A DNA stretch of 64,000 nucleotides, taken from assembly GCF_023845585.1 (NCBI RefSeq), contig NZ_JAMQHS010000001.1, positions 62,001 to 126,000 of the forward strand. Direction: 5' to 3'. The translations under genes were made by a program, and so were the position numbers. How positions within the stretch are numbered: the first letter of the stretch is position 1; each line of letters opens with the position of its first letter. This DNA comes from Clostridium sp. CMCC3677. Its GTDB lineage: Bacteria > Bacillota > Clostridia > Clostridiales > Clostridiaceae. The notes below the pieces were generated by a model. That model made no database searches and was not told the DNA's origin. It saw only the letters and a program-made list of their open reading frames with translations. Below, piece after piece: positions 38,544 through 47,968 of this stretch.

Positions 38544-39305
38544 ATGTTAAATTATGGATTAGTAATTATATTAGGATTAGTTATAGGTAGTTTTTTAAAT
38601 GTATGTATTTATAGAATTCCACTTGAGCAATCAATTTCTTATCCACCATCTCATTGTGCAAGTTGCAATCATAAATTAAAACCAATAGATTTAGTTCCAA
38701 TATTTAGTTACTTATTTTTAAAAGGTAAATGTAGATATTGTAAAGAAAAAATTTCAATAATATATCCATTAGTGGAAATACTTAATTCCATATTATATAT
38801 TATTATATTTTTAAATTATGGATTAAGTTTAGAATTTTTTAAATATAGTATATTAAGTTCATTATTAATAGTAATAGGAATGATAGACTATAAAACTCAA
38901 GATATATATACATCAACTATAATATTTGGAGTAATATCTAGCGTGATTTTTATAATAATAGATTATTTAGTTAATAAAAATGCAATTTCAACTTATATTT
39001 TAGGGGGAATAATTGGATTTTTAGCATTAGGAATTATAGTTATAATAACTAAAGGTATGGGCATTGGAGATGCTGAAATTACATTAGTTTGTGGTTTGTT
39101 TTTAGGAATAAAGGGAGTAATTGTGACTTTGTTTTTAGGAATAATAATAGGGGGAATAGTTGCAGTTATTATTTTAGCTTTAAAACTAAAAGATGCAAAA
39201 GATTCCATGGCATTTGGTCCATGTTTATCCATAGGTGCAATTATGTATATGTTATGGGGAGACATGATAATAAATATTTATTTTAGAATAGTAGCCATAA
39301 TATAA
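38544..39305 (+). CDS. pilD: prepilin peptidase
   Basis: 253-residue membrane aspartic protease that cleaves and N-methylates prepilins. The N-terminal cytoplasmic zinc region shows SHCASCNHKL and CRYCKEKI; the catalytic Asp residues are in GMIDYKTQDIY and GMGIGDAE (the GxGD motif). About eight membrane segments. GGGAGG at 38531-38536 selects ATG 38544. It is the first gene behind the c-di-GMP-II riboswitch. Confidence 0.93.
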   Translation: MLNYGLVIILGLVIGSFLNVCIYRIPLEQSISYPPSHCASCNHKLKPIDLVPIFSYLFLKGKCRYCKEKISIIYPLVEILNSILYIIIFLNYGLSLEFFKYSILSSLLIVIGMIDYKTQDIYTSTIIFGVISSVIFIIIDYLVNKNAISTYILGGIIGFLALGIIVIITKGMGIGDAEITLVCGLFLGIKGVIVTLFLGIIIGGIVAVIILALKLKDAKDSMAFGPCLSIGAIMYMLWGDMIINIYFRIVAII

Positions 39306-39367
39306 AATATTTTTAAATATAGGAGAGATTGTAATATAAGAAATAGAAGAGAGTGGGTGAATGTTTC

Positions 39368-41056
39368 ATGGCAATTGAAAAAAAAAGATTAGGTAATATT
39401 CTTATAAATGCAGGAAAAATAAATAGTTATCAGTTGCAAGAAGCATTAAAATCACAAAAAATTCTTGGGAAAAAACTAGGAGAGATACTAGTAGATAGTA
39501 ATGTTATTACAGAAGAAGAAATAATAGAGTCTGTTGAACAACAAACAGGAATAAAAAAGGTAGACTTAAATACAATAAGCTTTGATAAAAAAGCAATATC
39601 AATAATACCTAAAAACTTATGTAACAAATATTCACTAATACCTTTCGGATTTGATAATAATAAAATAAAAGTAGCTATGGTAGATCCACTTAATATTTTT
39701 GCAATAGATGATGTTGCAATCTCAACGGGTTTTGAAATAGAAACATTCATATCTAAAAAGAATGACATAAAAAAATTCATAGAAGTATATTATAGTAGTC
39801 AGCAAATTAGTATGGCTGCTAAACAGCTAGCTCAAGAAAGTTCAGAGTTAAAAAAGAAAAATATTATAAATATTGAAGAAATAGATGATGTAAAGAACGC
39901 ACCTGTTGTAAAAATGGTTGAATATCTGTTCAAAAATTCAATAGAGATGAATGCATCAGATATACATATAGAACCATTTGAAAATGAGATAAGAATAAGG
40001 TATAGAATAGATGGACAATTACAAACAGTAAATGTTTTAAATATAGATAGTTTAGGTCCATTGATAACAAGAATAAAAATTCTTGCTGGGCTTAATATAG
40101 CAGAAAAAAGAATACCTCAAGATGGAAGAATAATGGCGAATATAGGAGAAAATGATGTAGATCTTAGGGTATCAATATTGCCAGTAGTACATGGAGAAAA
40201 AGTAGTTATAAGAATATTAAATACATCTAATTATAATGTAAGCAAGGATAAATTGGGTATAAATGAAAAAAATTTAAAGAAAATAGATAAAATAATATCA
40301 AATCCATATGGGATAGTATTAGTTACTGGTCCAACAGGTAGTGGAAAATCAACAACATTATATAGTATTTTAAGTGAATTAAATTCTACTAATGTAAATA
40401 TAGTTACAGTAGAGGATCCTGTTGAATATACTTTACCAGGAATTAATCAAGTTAATGTAAATACAAGAGCAGGACTTACATTTGCAAGTGGACTTAGAAG
40501 TATATTAAGGCAAGATCCGGATATAGTTATGATTGGTGAAATACGAGATAATGAAACAGCAGAAATAGCTATAAAAGCAGCTATAACAGGACATTTAGTA
40601 TTAAGTACACTCCATACAAATGATGCACCATCATCAATAGTAAGACTTATAGATATGGGAATAAAACCATATTTAGTTTCTACTTCACTTGTTGGAATAT
40701 TAGCTCAAAGACTAGTGAGAAAGATTTGCGATAAATGTAAAGTATCTTATGAAGCCAGTAAATATGAAAAGGAAATATTAGGAGTAAAATCAGGAGAAAA
40801 ATTAACTTTATATAAGGGTGAAGGTTGTGGATATTGTAATAACACAGGATATTCAGGAAGAACTGGTGTATATGAAATTATGGAAATGACAAGAAAGCAT
40901 AGAGAGGCTATAAATGATGGAGCTAATTCTGATATTTTAAGAGATATATCATTGAAGAATGGTATGACAACTTTAGGAATGGAGTGTATAGACTTAGTTG
41001 TTAAAGGAATAACTACAATAACAGAACTTGCTACAGTAACGCTTATAAAAGAATAG
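39368..41056 (+). CDS. pilB: type IV pilus assembly ATPase PilB with MshEN domain
   Basis: 562 residues. The N-terminal MshEN-type domain has the repeated pattern RLGNILINAGKINSYQLQEA and KKLGEILVDSNVITEEEI, known in other PilB and MshE proteins to bind c-di-GMP. Then come the ATPase domains with Walker A GPTGSGKSTTLYS, Asp box and Walker B DPDIVMIGEIRD, His box LSTLHTNDAPSS, and the tetracysteine zinc site CDKCK ... CGYC. A GTG 15 bases upstream is in frame, but ATG 39368 fits the family start. It powers pilus extension at the inner face of the membrane. Confidence 0.94.
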   Translation: MAIEKKRLGNILINAGKINSYQLQEALKSQKILGKKLGEILVDSNVITEEEIIESVEQQTGIKKVDLNTISFDKKAISIIPKNLCNKYSLIPFGFDNNKIKVAMVDPLNIFAIDDVAISTGFEIETFISKKNDIKKFIEVYYSSQQISMAAKQLAQESSELKKKNIINIEEIDDVKNAPVVKMVEYLFKNSIEMNASDIHIEPFENEIRIRYRIDGQLQTVNVLNIDSLGPLITRIKILAGLNIAEKRIPQDGRIMANIGENDVDLRVSILPVVHGEKVVIRILNTSNYNVSKDKLGINEKNLKKIDKIISNPYGIVLVTGPTGSGKSTTLYSILSELNSTNVNIVTVEDPVEYTLPGINQVNVNTRAGLTFASGLRSILRQDPDIVMIGEIRDNETAEIAIKAAITGHLVLSTLHTNDAPSSIVRLIDMGIKPYLVSTSLVGILAQRLVRKICDKCKVSYEASKYEKEILGVKSGEKLTLYKGEGCGYCNNTGYSGRTGVYEIMEMTRKHREAINDGANSDILRDISLKNGMTTLGMECIDLVVKGITTITELATVTLIKE

Positions 41057-41147
41057 TAATGCTAATTATAGCTTAAATTATTAAAAATATAATTAATATA
41101 TATAAATTATTATACAAAGGATCATATTTTATTAGGGGGGAGAAGCT

Positions 41148-42350
41148 ATGGCTAACTTTAAATATAGAGCAATGAATACAGATAGAGAAAAAATTGAAGG
41201 AACTCATGAAGCTGATTCTAAGGGAGAAGTCATAGAATTTATTTCATCTAATGGGTATTACCCCTTAATGGTAGAAGAAATAATTGAAAGTAAAAAAATT
41301 GAATTTAAATTTAATAACAAAGTTAAATTTAAAGATCTTTCAATATTTTGTAGACAATTTTATACAATGTTAGATGCAGGCGTACCAATACTTACTTGTT
41401 TAGATATATTGACTAGTCAAACTACAAATAAAAAACTAAAGGAAACATTAAAAGAAGTTGAAGAGGATGTAGAAAAAGGAGGAATACTATCTGATGCCAT
41501 GAGAAAACATAATGAAGTTTTTCCAAATCTTTTAGTAAGTTTAGTTGCGGCAGGTGAAGAAAGTGGTAACTTAGATAGCATAATGCTTAGAATGGCCAAT
41601 CATTATGAAAAAGAAAATAAAGTAAATAATAAGGTTAAAAATGCAATGATATATCCAATAATATTGGGATTGGTAGCAATTTCAGCAGTCATATTTATAT
41701 TAACTTATATTATGCCTACATTTACGACTATGTTTACTGAAAATGGAATAAGTTTACCATGGAGTACTAGATTTTTACTTTGGTTAAGTGGTTCATTAAA
41801 GGAAAATTGGTTTATGATCTTGCTTGCAATAATAGGAATTATTATTGCAATAAAATATATTTTTAAAACAGAACGTGGCGTAATTGCAGCAAGCAAGTTA
41901 AAGCTCAAATTACCAGTCATTAGAAGACTTAATGAAATGATTATAGTGTCCAGATTTACAAGAACTTTATCAACATTACTTTCAAGTGGATTACCATTAG
42001 TACAAGCTTTAGATATAGTTATGAGTGTTATTGATAATAAAATAGCTCAAAATGCAATAATAAAAGTTAAAGAACAAGTAGTAAGAGGAGAAACATTAAA
42101 CTCCTCATTAAAAGAAACTGGTGTTTTTCCACAAATGTTGTATTCAATGATTAAAATCGGTGAAGAAACAGGATCTCTCGATGAGATTTTAAATAAGACC
42201 GCTGATTTTTATGATGAAGAATTGGAAACAACAATACAAGGAACAGTTGCACTAATGGAACCAGCATTAATAGTCATAATGGGTCTTATAATAGGATTTA
42301 TAATAATTTCAATAATGATTCCGATGTTTGATAGTTATAATCAAATTTAA
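41148..42350 (+). CDS. pilC: type IV pilus inner-membrane platform protein PilC
   Basis: 400-residue protein with two T2SSF domains (about residues 65-190 and 265-390, each with a FCRQFYTMLDAGVPIL- or VSRFTRTLSTLLSSGLPLV-like start and GEETG-type motif) and three to four membrane segments. It links PilB to the growing pilus. GGGGGGA precedes ATG 41148. A MITE-like element follows before the pilin gene. Confidence 0.94.
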   Translation: MANFKYRAMNTDREKIEGTHEADSKGEVIEFISSNGYYPLMVEEIIESKKIEFKFNNKVKFKDLSIFCRQFYTMLDAGVPILTCLDILTSQTTNKKLKETLKEVEEDVEKGGILSDAMRKHNEVFPNLLVSLVAAGEESGNLDSIMLRMANHYEKENKVNNKVKNAMIYPIILGLVAISAVIFILTYIMPTFTTMFTENGISLPWSTRFLLWLSGSLKENWFMILLAIIGIIIAIKYIFKTERGVIAASKLKLKLPVIRRLNEMIIVSRFTRTLSTLLSSGLPLVQALDIVMSVIDNKIAQNAIIKVKEQVVRGETLNSSLKETGVFPQMLYSMIKIGEETGSLDEILNKTADFYDEELETTIQGTVALMEPALIVIMGLIIGFIIISIMIPMFDSYNQI

Positions 42351-42353
42351 TAA

Positions 42354-42566
42354 TTTGGTTAGTTTTAATATTATAGTATATAGCTCATTGGACTGAGAAA
42401 TTTACTTTAAGAATACTAGAACAAAGATTAGTCTAATTAATGCGTGCTCCAAATGAAATATTTGGACAAGCAATTAATTCAACAAATCTTTATTAAGAAT
42501 TCTAAAAAGCAAATTTCAATGCCAACTCGCCATTATACTAAAATATTAATAATAATTTAAAACAAG
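42354..42566. repeat. MITE-like element, long form, between pilC and the first pilin gene
   Basis: Left AATATTATAGTATATAGCTC faces right GCCATTATACTAAAATATT. Inside, GGACTGAGAAATTTAC faces the AAATTTCAATGCC side, and the core hairpin CTCCAAAT ... ATTTGGA is at 42443-42471. Very like the element between csoR and copA. Confidence 0.78.
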
Positions 42567-42593
42567 ATTAATAATTTATAAGGGGGATTCTCT

Positions 42594-43025
42594 ATGAATA
42601 ACTTATCAATCAAATCAATGTCAAATCAAATCTCAAAGAAAAAGAAGAAAGGTTTTACATTAGTAGAACTTATCATCGTTATTGCAATTATTGGAATATT
42701 GGCAGCAATTGCTATTCCTAAATTTGGACAAGTAACTAAGGATGCAAATGTAAAAGCTGATATTGCAACTGCAAAGAATCTTCATGGTGTAGCAGCAATG
42801 CTAGTAGCACAAGGTGAAAAAGATATAACTACTGATAAAGTATGGGAAAATATTGATGGTAAAAAAACAACAACAAAATTAACTAATAAAGACTTTGTTG
42901 TAAAAATTGATGATAAAACTGGGGACATAACAGTAACTGATGGAGAAAAGGATATATATCCTGATTCTACAAAATATGCAGAGATAACAGGTGAAGACAA
43001 AGATAAGAACAAAGATAATAAGTAA
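42594..43025 (+). CDS. pilA1: major type IV pilin 1
   Basis: 143-residue prepilin. Cleavage is expected after Gly20 (KKKKKG then FTLVELIIVIAIIGILAAIA), with Glu5 of the mature protein present. The mature N-terminal helix is classic. The C-terminal half is charged and lysine-rich, ending EDKDKNKDNK, and has no cysteines, so no disulfide loop. GGGGGA precedes the ATG. Its own hairpin follows, which could set pilin mRNA levels apart from the assembly genes. Confidence 0.92.
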   Translation: MNNLSIKSMSNQISKKKKKGFTLVELIIVIAIIGILAAIAIPKFGQVTKDANVKADIATAKNLHGVAAMLVAQGEKDITTDKVWENIDGKKTTTKLTNKDFVVKIDDKTGDITVTDGEKDIYPDSTKYAEITGEDKDKNKDNK

Positions 43026-43071
43026 CGACAATTTTAAGTTAAAGAAAATAAATAATTAAATAACTATATCT

Positions 43072-43106
43072 AAGTGTAAAGTCTAATTTTAGGCTTTACA
43101 CTTTCT
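43072..43106 (+). terminator. intercistronic hairpin after pilin 1
   Basis: AAGTGTAAAGTCT pairs with AGGCTTTACACTT around AATTTT (one G-U pair). Only a short T-rich tail follows, so partial termination or mRNA stabilisation is likely. Confidence 0.65.
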
Positions 43107-43204
43107 AATATGTAGATAAGTAAAGTTAAAATTTAAAAATAACATAGTGGGTTATTATATTTTAATTAAAATATAAATTTTGCATTTAAAGGGGGACATT
43201 AATA

Positions 43205-43666
43205 ATGTTTAAGGATTCAGTATTAAGATTCACATTAAAGAAAAGAAAAAAAGGATTTACATTAGTAGAACTTATTATTGTTGTAGCAATTGTTGGAATA
43301 TTAGCAGGTATTGCTATTCCTAAGTTTGGACAAGTGACTAAGGATGCAAATATAGCAGCTGATATTGCCAGTGCTAAAACTTTACATGGAGTAGCAGCGA
43401 CGCTAATAGCAGATGGTACTATTGCAATTAAGCCAAGCACTGGAGAATATCCGGACAATGTAACAAAAGCTGTAGAATCTAGACTTGATGGAGAAAAATA
43501 TCCTAAAGTTAAAGCATTAGATGGATATGAATTTGCAGTTGGAATTTATAAAATGGATGATATAAGAGTATTTGTAACCACTAATAAGACTGGTGAAGAT
43601 GTAATAGAAGTATATCCAAATGGTAAAGGAATATATAATCTTGAAAATAAAGGAGCAGATAAATAA
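43205..43666 (+). CDS. pilA2: major type IV pilin 2
   Basis: 153-residue prepilin, cleavage after Gly17 (KKRKKG then FTLVELIIVVAIVGILAGIA). The first 60 mature residues are nearly the same as pilin 1, including IPKFGQVTKDAN, but the C-terminal domain is different and less charged. Gene duplication followed by divergence of the exposed head is evident. GGGGGA precedes the ATG; its own hairpin follows. Confidence 0.92.
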   Translation: MFKDSVLRFTLKKRKKGFTLVELIIVVAIVGILAGIAIPKFGQVTKDANIAADIASAKTLHGVAATLIADGTIAIKPSTGEYPDNVTKAVESRLDGEKYPKVKALDGYEFAVGIYKMDDIRVFVTTNKTGEDVIEVYPNGKGIYNLENKGADK

Positions 43667-43686
43667 AAATATTATATTTAAAGAAG

Positions 43687-43722
43687 TTAAATTGTAAAGT
43701 TTGTTTTAACTTTACAATTTAA
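43687..43722 (+). terminator. intercistronic hairpin after pilin 2
   Basis: TTAAATTGTAAAGTT pairs perfectly with AACTTTACAATTTAA across a six-base loop. T-tract weak. Confidence 0.65.
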
Positions 43723-43886
43723 TATATACATAATATTTAAAGTTTAAGATTAACAAATTAAAACAAATTAAAACAATTTAAGAATTTTGATAATCATGGT
43801 TCTTGAAATTAAAATTATAAACTTTTCAGATTAAATATATGACATAAAAGATAAGTATTTTAATAAGGGAGGGAATTTTTAATAAA

Positions 43887-45053
43887 GTGGGTAAATTAAA
43901 TTTTGATTTTAGTAAATTAAAAGACTTTATGAATTTAGACATAAAAGATTTAAAAACTAAATTATTTAAAGAGAATAAAGAACATAAATCTATTAAAATT
44001 AGAAAAGAAAAAAAGAGAAAAGTTGTAGCTTTTGATATCGGAAGTACAAATATAAAGATAGCAGAGGGCACATATTATAAAGGTGTATTATCGGTTGAAA
44101 AATTAATAGACACTGTTACACCAGCTGAAGCAATTATTGATGGTAGTATTGAAAAAAAACAAGCACTTGTTTCAACTTTGCAAAAGGTATTAAGTGATAA
44201 TGGAATAAATGCAAAGGAAGGAATATGTACAAATAATTCATCTTTAATTATAAATAGAGAAATTCTTATTCCAGATGTAAAAGAAGAGGAATTAGATACT
44301 GTTGTAAGGTATGAAATACAGCAATATTTACCTATAAACTTAGACGATTATATATTACAAATCACTATGATAGGTGAAGAATTTTCTGATGATGGTAAAA
44401 AATTAGAAGTTAGAGCAATTGCTTATCCAGAAAAGATGGCTAGAGGATATTATGATCTTTTAATGGCTTTAAATTTAAAGCCACTTGCTTTAGATGTTAA
44501 CTATAATGCTTTAAATAAATTACTTAATTATATAGAGGTTATAAATGAACATAAATTAAATATTGAAGAGGCTGTTGTATTTATTGATATGGGAGCAACT
44601 AGTTTGGATGTAAATATATATAATAATGGAATATTAAAATTCACAAGAATAATAAAGGCGGGCGGAAAATATATCGATGAAATTTTATATGAAAATGTGA
44701 ATATTCCAATAGAAGAATTAGAAAATTTTAAAGTAAATAACATAGATTTAAAAGAAGACGAACTAGATTTTCAAAATCATATAATTATAGGTACTTTAGA
44801 TGAATGGATAGATAAAGTAGAAAAAATAATACAATTTTATAAGACTAAAAATTTTGGTGATGATGTTAATAAAATATTCATATATGGAAGAACATCCAGG
44901 ATTAAAAATTTAGAAGAGTATATAACATCTAGAATTGGAATAGAAACAATAAAAATAAGAAATATTCCCCAAATAATTAATTATTCTAATATTGATATTG
45001 GTGAAAATATAGATAACTTCATTAATGTTATTGGTTCACTTATAAGGTTATAG
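43887..45053 (+). CDS. pilM: type IV pilus assembly protein PilM
   Basis: 388-residue actin-like ATPase on the cytoplasmic side of the pilus machine. The phosphate-1 motif is VVAFDIGSTNIKIAEG (about residues 48-63), then EEELDTVVRYEIQQYLP and the second phosphate loop VVFIDMGATSLDVNIY. It begins with GTG 43887, about 13 bases after GGGAGGG, which is long; the extra basic and acidic N-terminal 45 residues are unusual for PilM. The final codons are close to pilN. Confidence 0.88.
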   Translation: MGKLNFDFSKLKDFMNLDIKDLKTKLFKENKEHKSIKIRKEKKRKVVAFDIGSTNIKIAEGTYYKGVLSVEKLIDTVTPAEAIIDGSIEKKQALVSTLQKVLSDNGINAKEGICTNNSSLIINREILIPDVKEEELDTVVRYEIQQYLPINLDDYILQITMIGEEFSDDGKKLEVRAIAYPEKMARGYYDLLMALNLKPLALDVNYNALNKLLNYIEVINEHKLNIEEAVVFIDMGATSLDVNIYNNGILKFTRIIKAGGKYIDEILYENVNIPIEELENFKVNNIDLKEDELDFQNHIIIGTLDEWIDKVEKIIQFYKTKNFGDDVNKIFIYGRTSRIKNLEEYITSRIGIETIKIRNIPQIINYSNIDIGENIDNFINVIGSLIRL

Positions 45054-45067
45054 GGGGTAGGTTTAAT

Positions 45068-45631
45068 ATGCGAGATATAAACTTTTTTAGTTCCTATAAA
45101 GGAAAGAATCAAGAAAAAAGAAGTGCTATGATATATATTTATGGAGCTATGGGCATTATTGGAGGATTAATAATCATAACTTTAATTTTTAATAGTGCTA
45201 GGATATTAATATTAAATAAAAATATAGAGAATTATAATGAAAAACTAAATAATTCAGAAATACAGCAAAAATTTTCTGAAGCTGAAAAAGTGAATGATAA
45301 AATAAGCACTTTGACTAAATATGATACAACATTAAATGATGTATTATCTAGGGTAAATAATAGGAATAATGTTTCAGATTTAGTATTAACTGATATCAAT
45401 TCAACCATACCATCTCAAATTTCATTTAAAACTTTACAAATTAATAATGATGTCTTAACAATTCAAGGAGTATCATCAAGTAGGGATGCAGTAGGGGAAT
45501 TTCAACATAATTTAAAAGAATTATCAATTATGAAAGAAGTATTTGTTAATTCTATAGATGTTGATAGTTCAATAGAAGGTCAATATTCCTTTGATATTAA
45601 ATGTGTATTAGGCATATTAAATGTGCCTTAA
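45068..45631 (+). CDS. pilN: type IV pilus assembly protein PilN
   Basis: 187 residues with the cytoplasmic PilM-binding start MRDINFFSSYK (pattern INLLP-like), one membrane segment about residues 24-47, and a coiled coil plus small periplasmic-type domain. In monoderms this domain faces the cell wall. GGGGGTAGG lies upstream. Forms the alignment complex with PilM and PilO. Confidence 0.82.
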   Translation: MRDINFFSSYKGKNQEKRSAMIYIYGAMGIIGGLIIITLIFNSARILILNKNIENYNEKLNNSEIQQKFSEAEKVNDKISTLTKYDTTLNDVLSRVNNRNNVSDLVLTDINSTIPSQISFKTLQINNDVLTIQGVSSSRDAVGEFQHNLKELSIMKEVFVNSIDVDSSIEGQYSFDIKCVLGILNVP

Positions 45632-45647
45632 AGGAGGGTAATTTAAT

Positions 45648-46961
45648 ATGAAAATAAGTAAAAGGGAAAAAGTAATGTTAAGTGTACTTGCGATTGTTCT
45701 TATTGGATTTTTTTATTATAAATTTATATACTTAAATCAAACTTCAAAGATAGCAGATAAGAGTAAAAATAAAAATGAATTAGAACAAAAATATAATAAT
45801 ATTATAAATACTATAAATTCATTAGATGACAAGAAAAGTGAAATAAAGATTTTAAATACTAAAGTGTCATATAAAGCAGATTCGTTTTATCCAACTATAA
45901 GTCAAGAACATTTAATATTAGAATTAGACAAGTTGTTAAAAGATAGTGGTCTTGAAGGTGGTTTTATATTTAACAAGATAGAGGTGGCAGAAGTGCCTGA
46001 AACAGAGAAAACTCAGGAGAATTTAAAGGAAAGTACAATTACTCAAATGACTGAAAAATATAATGATAAGATTAATAGTATTATTGAAAAAAATAATTCT
46101 TCATCTGAGAGTGATAATTCAAAAATTGAATCAAATTCAGATGAGTCTTTATTAAATGATTCAAAAGATACACAACATAAAAGTAAGTCATCAAGGGATA
46201 ATGAAAATAGTTTAGGTAGAAATGATAGTAACTACAAGGAAGAGGTAGAACAAATAAAGTTTGAATTGAATTTTTCAGGAAGCTATACTGCCTTAAACAT
46301 ATTTTTGAATTCTATTAGAAATTATGAAAGAAAGATAATTGTAAATTCTATAATTGTATCTGAAAAAACTATAGATCAAGTAACAGGAACAATGAGTTTA
46401 GAGATATATGCTATGCCTAAAATAAATGATGACTTGGAAAAATATTTGAACTGGACTGTAAATAATATTTATGGTAAATCGTCGCCTTTTAGCTTAGATG
46501 GTTCAGTTGGAAATGTAATAACAGATCAAGATAAACTTGATAGTGATTTTTTAATTTCAGTAAAGTCAATAACTTCAGAATTACCAAGTATTATAATGGG
46601 AAAAAGCAATGATAAATCAAAGGCTACTTATATATATGCAAATAATAATGATGTAGAAGAAGCGGAAATTATAATAACAGAAATGGATGATAAATACTAC
46701 TATAAATATAAGACATCAAATGGAAGCTATCCTATTGATTACAATGGATTAGGACAAGAATTTACATCGAATTCAGATAATATAAATATAAGAATTTTAA
46801 GCGAAAACAGAGTTAATTCAAATGATAAATCAGGATTAAAAATAAATATTATAAATAAAACTGATAAATTAGTTAATGTAGAAATAGATAACGATGATTC
46901 AAAAAATGCAAGAGTAACAGTAGATGGTGATAGTAAAAATATAAGTGTTAATAATAAGTAG
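45648..46961 (+). CDS. pilO: PilO-like pilus assembly protein with extended C-terminus
   Basis: 437 residues, about twice the usual PilO. One membrane segment at residues 10-29, coiled coil about 30-70, a Ser/Asn/Asp-rich linker (about 155-195), then a PilO-like ferredoxin fold containing KFELNFSGSYTALNIFLNSI, and about 170 more residues of unknown type with beta-rich repeats. AAGGAGGGT precedes the ATG. The extra domain is not seen in standard PilO and may reach into the wall. Confidence 0.72.
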   Translation: MKISKREKVMLSVLAIVLIGFFYYKFIYLNQTSKIADKSKNKNELEQKYNNIINTINSLDDKKSEIKILNTKVSYKADSFYPTISQEHLILELDKLLKDSGLEGGFIFNKIEVAEVPETEKTQENLKESTITQMTEKYNDKINSIIEKNNSSSESDNSKIESNSDESLLNDSKDTQHKSKSSRDNENSLGRNDSNYKEEVEQIKFELNFSGSYTALNIFLNSIRNYERKIIVNSIIVSEKTIDQVTGTMSLEIYAMPKINDDLEKYLNWTVNNIYGKSSPFSLDGSVGNVITDQDKLDSDFLISVKSITSELPSIIMGKSNDKSKATYIYANNNDVEEAEIIITEMDDKYYYKYKTSNGSYPIDYNGLGQEFTSNSDNINIRILSENRVNSNDKSGLKINIINKTDKLVNVEIDNDDSKNARVTVDGDSKNISVNNK

Positions 46962-46970
46962 GGATGATTT

Positions 46971-47957
46971 ATGAAAAATTTGTATAAAAGGGACAGAGAG
47001 TTTACTTTAAAAATAAATCACAAAAACAGAGGTTTCACACTGGTAGAAGTAATATTAGCATTTGCAATTTTTGCAATAATAATGAGTGGAACATATGGAA
47101 TCGTTATGACATCTATGAGAAATAATAAAGCAGGTGAAGTTAAACAGAAAGCTGCTTTATATGGACAGCAGATATTTGAAGATATTAAGAGTGGAGAAAT
47201 GAAAAAAAATGATGATATAAATTATGAACTTTCAGGAATAAACTTTAAAGAGATTTCCTCCAATGAGAACAAAAAAGAATTTCAAGGGGATAAAGAATTT
47301 GGCAATGGATATAGTGCAAAGATAGCTTTAAAAAAGGTAAATAGCATTTCCTTAGATAAAGATAGCAGTAACTTAGAAGAAAATAATTATTATTTAAATA
47401 AGGAAAGTGAAAATAATAATAAAGTATATGAATTTAAATACAATATTGAAACTTATGAAAATGGTTCATCAGTAAAAATAGAAAACAGTAAAGGTAACAA
47501 TATTACAATTACTAATGTTGATGAAAAATTAAATATTATTATAGAAACAGAGACCGTTTCAAATAAAAAGAATGTATTAATAAAATCAAATAATTCATCT
47601 GGGCAGTTAGAAGACAGCAAAGCAATAAATAGTGGTAGTAAAGATAATCAGATAAAGATAATTTTTAATTTTTATAATTTAAAATTTGAAAATGTAGACG
47701 GAAAAACTCAATATAAGGATGTAGAGATAGAAGTATATAATAAGGATAATATTCCATTAAATATAGAATTGCAAAAATCAAAAGAATTAAAAGTAGGTTT
47801 AATTACTAAAGAAGGGAAAGTAAGAGAGTTTACTAATAGATTAGAGAACGAAGATTTTGGGTTAGGTGAATTATATGATATAGAAGTTAAAATAGAATAT
47901 AACAAAGGAAATACTGAATTTGTAGGTAATGCTATGTACAATATTTATATAAAGTAG
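46971..47957 (+). CDS. minor pilin, PilV-like
   Basis: 328-residue prepilin-like protein. The cleavage motif is NRG then FTLVEVILAFAIFAIIMSG, with Gly21 at the processing site. The mature protein is much longer than a major pilin and rich in Asn, Lys and Glu. It starts nine bases after the pilO stop and is followed closely by the PilX-like gene, as in minor-pilin clusters that initiate the pilus. Confidence 0.82.
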   Translation: MKNLYKRDREFTLKINHKNRGFTLVEVILAFAIFAIIMSGTYGIVMTSMRNNKAGEVKQKAALYGQQIFEDIKSGEMKKNDDINYELSGINFKEISSNENKKEFQGDKEFGNGYSAKIALKKVNSISLDKDSSNLEENNYYLNKESENNNKVYEFKYNIETYENGSSVKIENSKGNNITITNVDEKLNIIIETETVSNKKNVLIKSNNSSGQLEDSKAINSGSKDNQIKIIFNFYNLKFENVDGKTQYKDVEIEVYNKDNIPLNIELQKSKELKVGLITKEGKVREFTNRLENEDFGLGELYDIEVKIEYNKGNTEFVGNAMYNIYIK

Positions 47958-47968
47958 GCGGTGATTAA

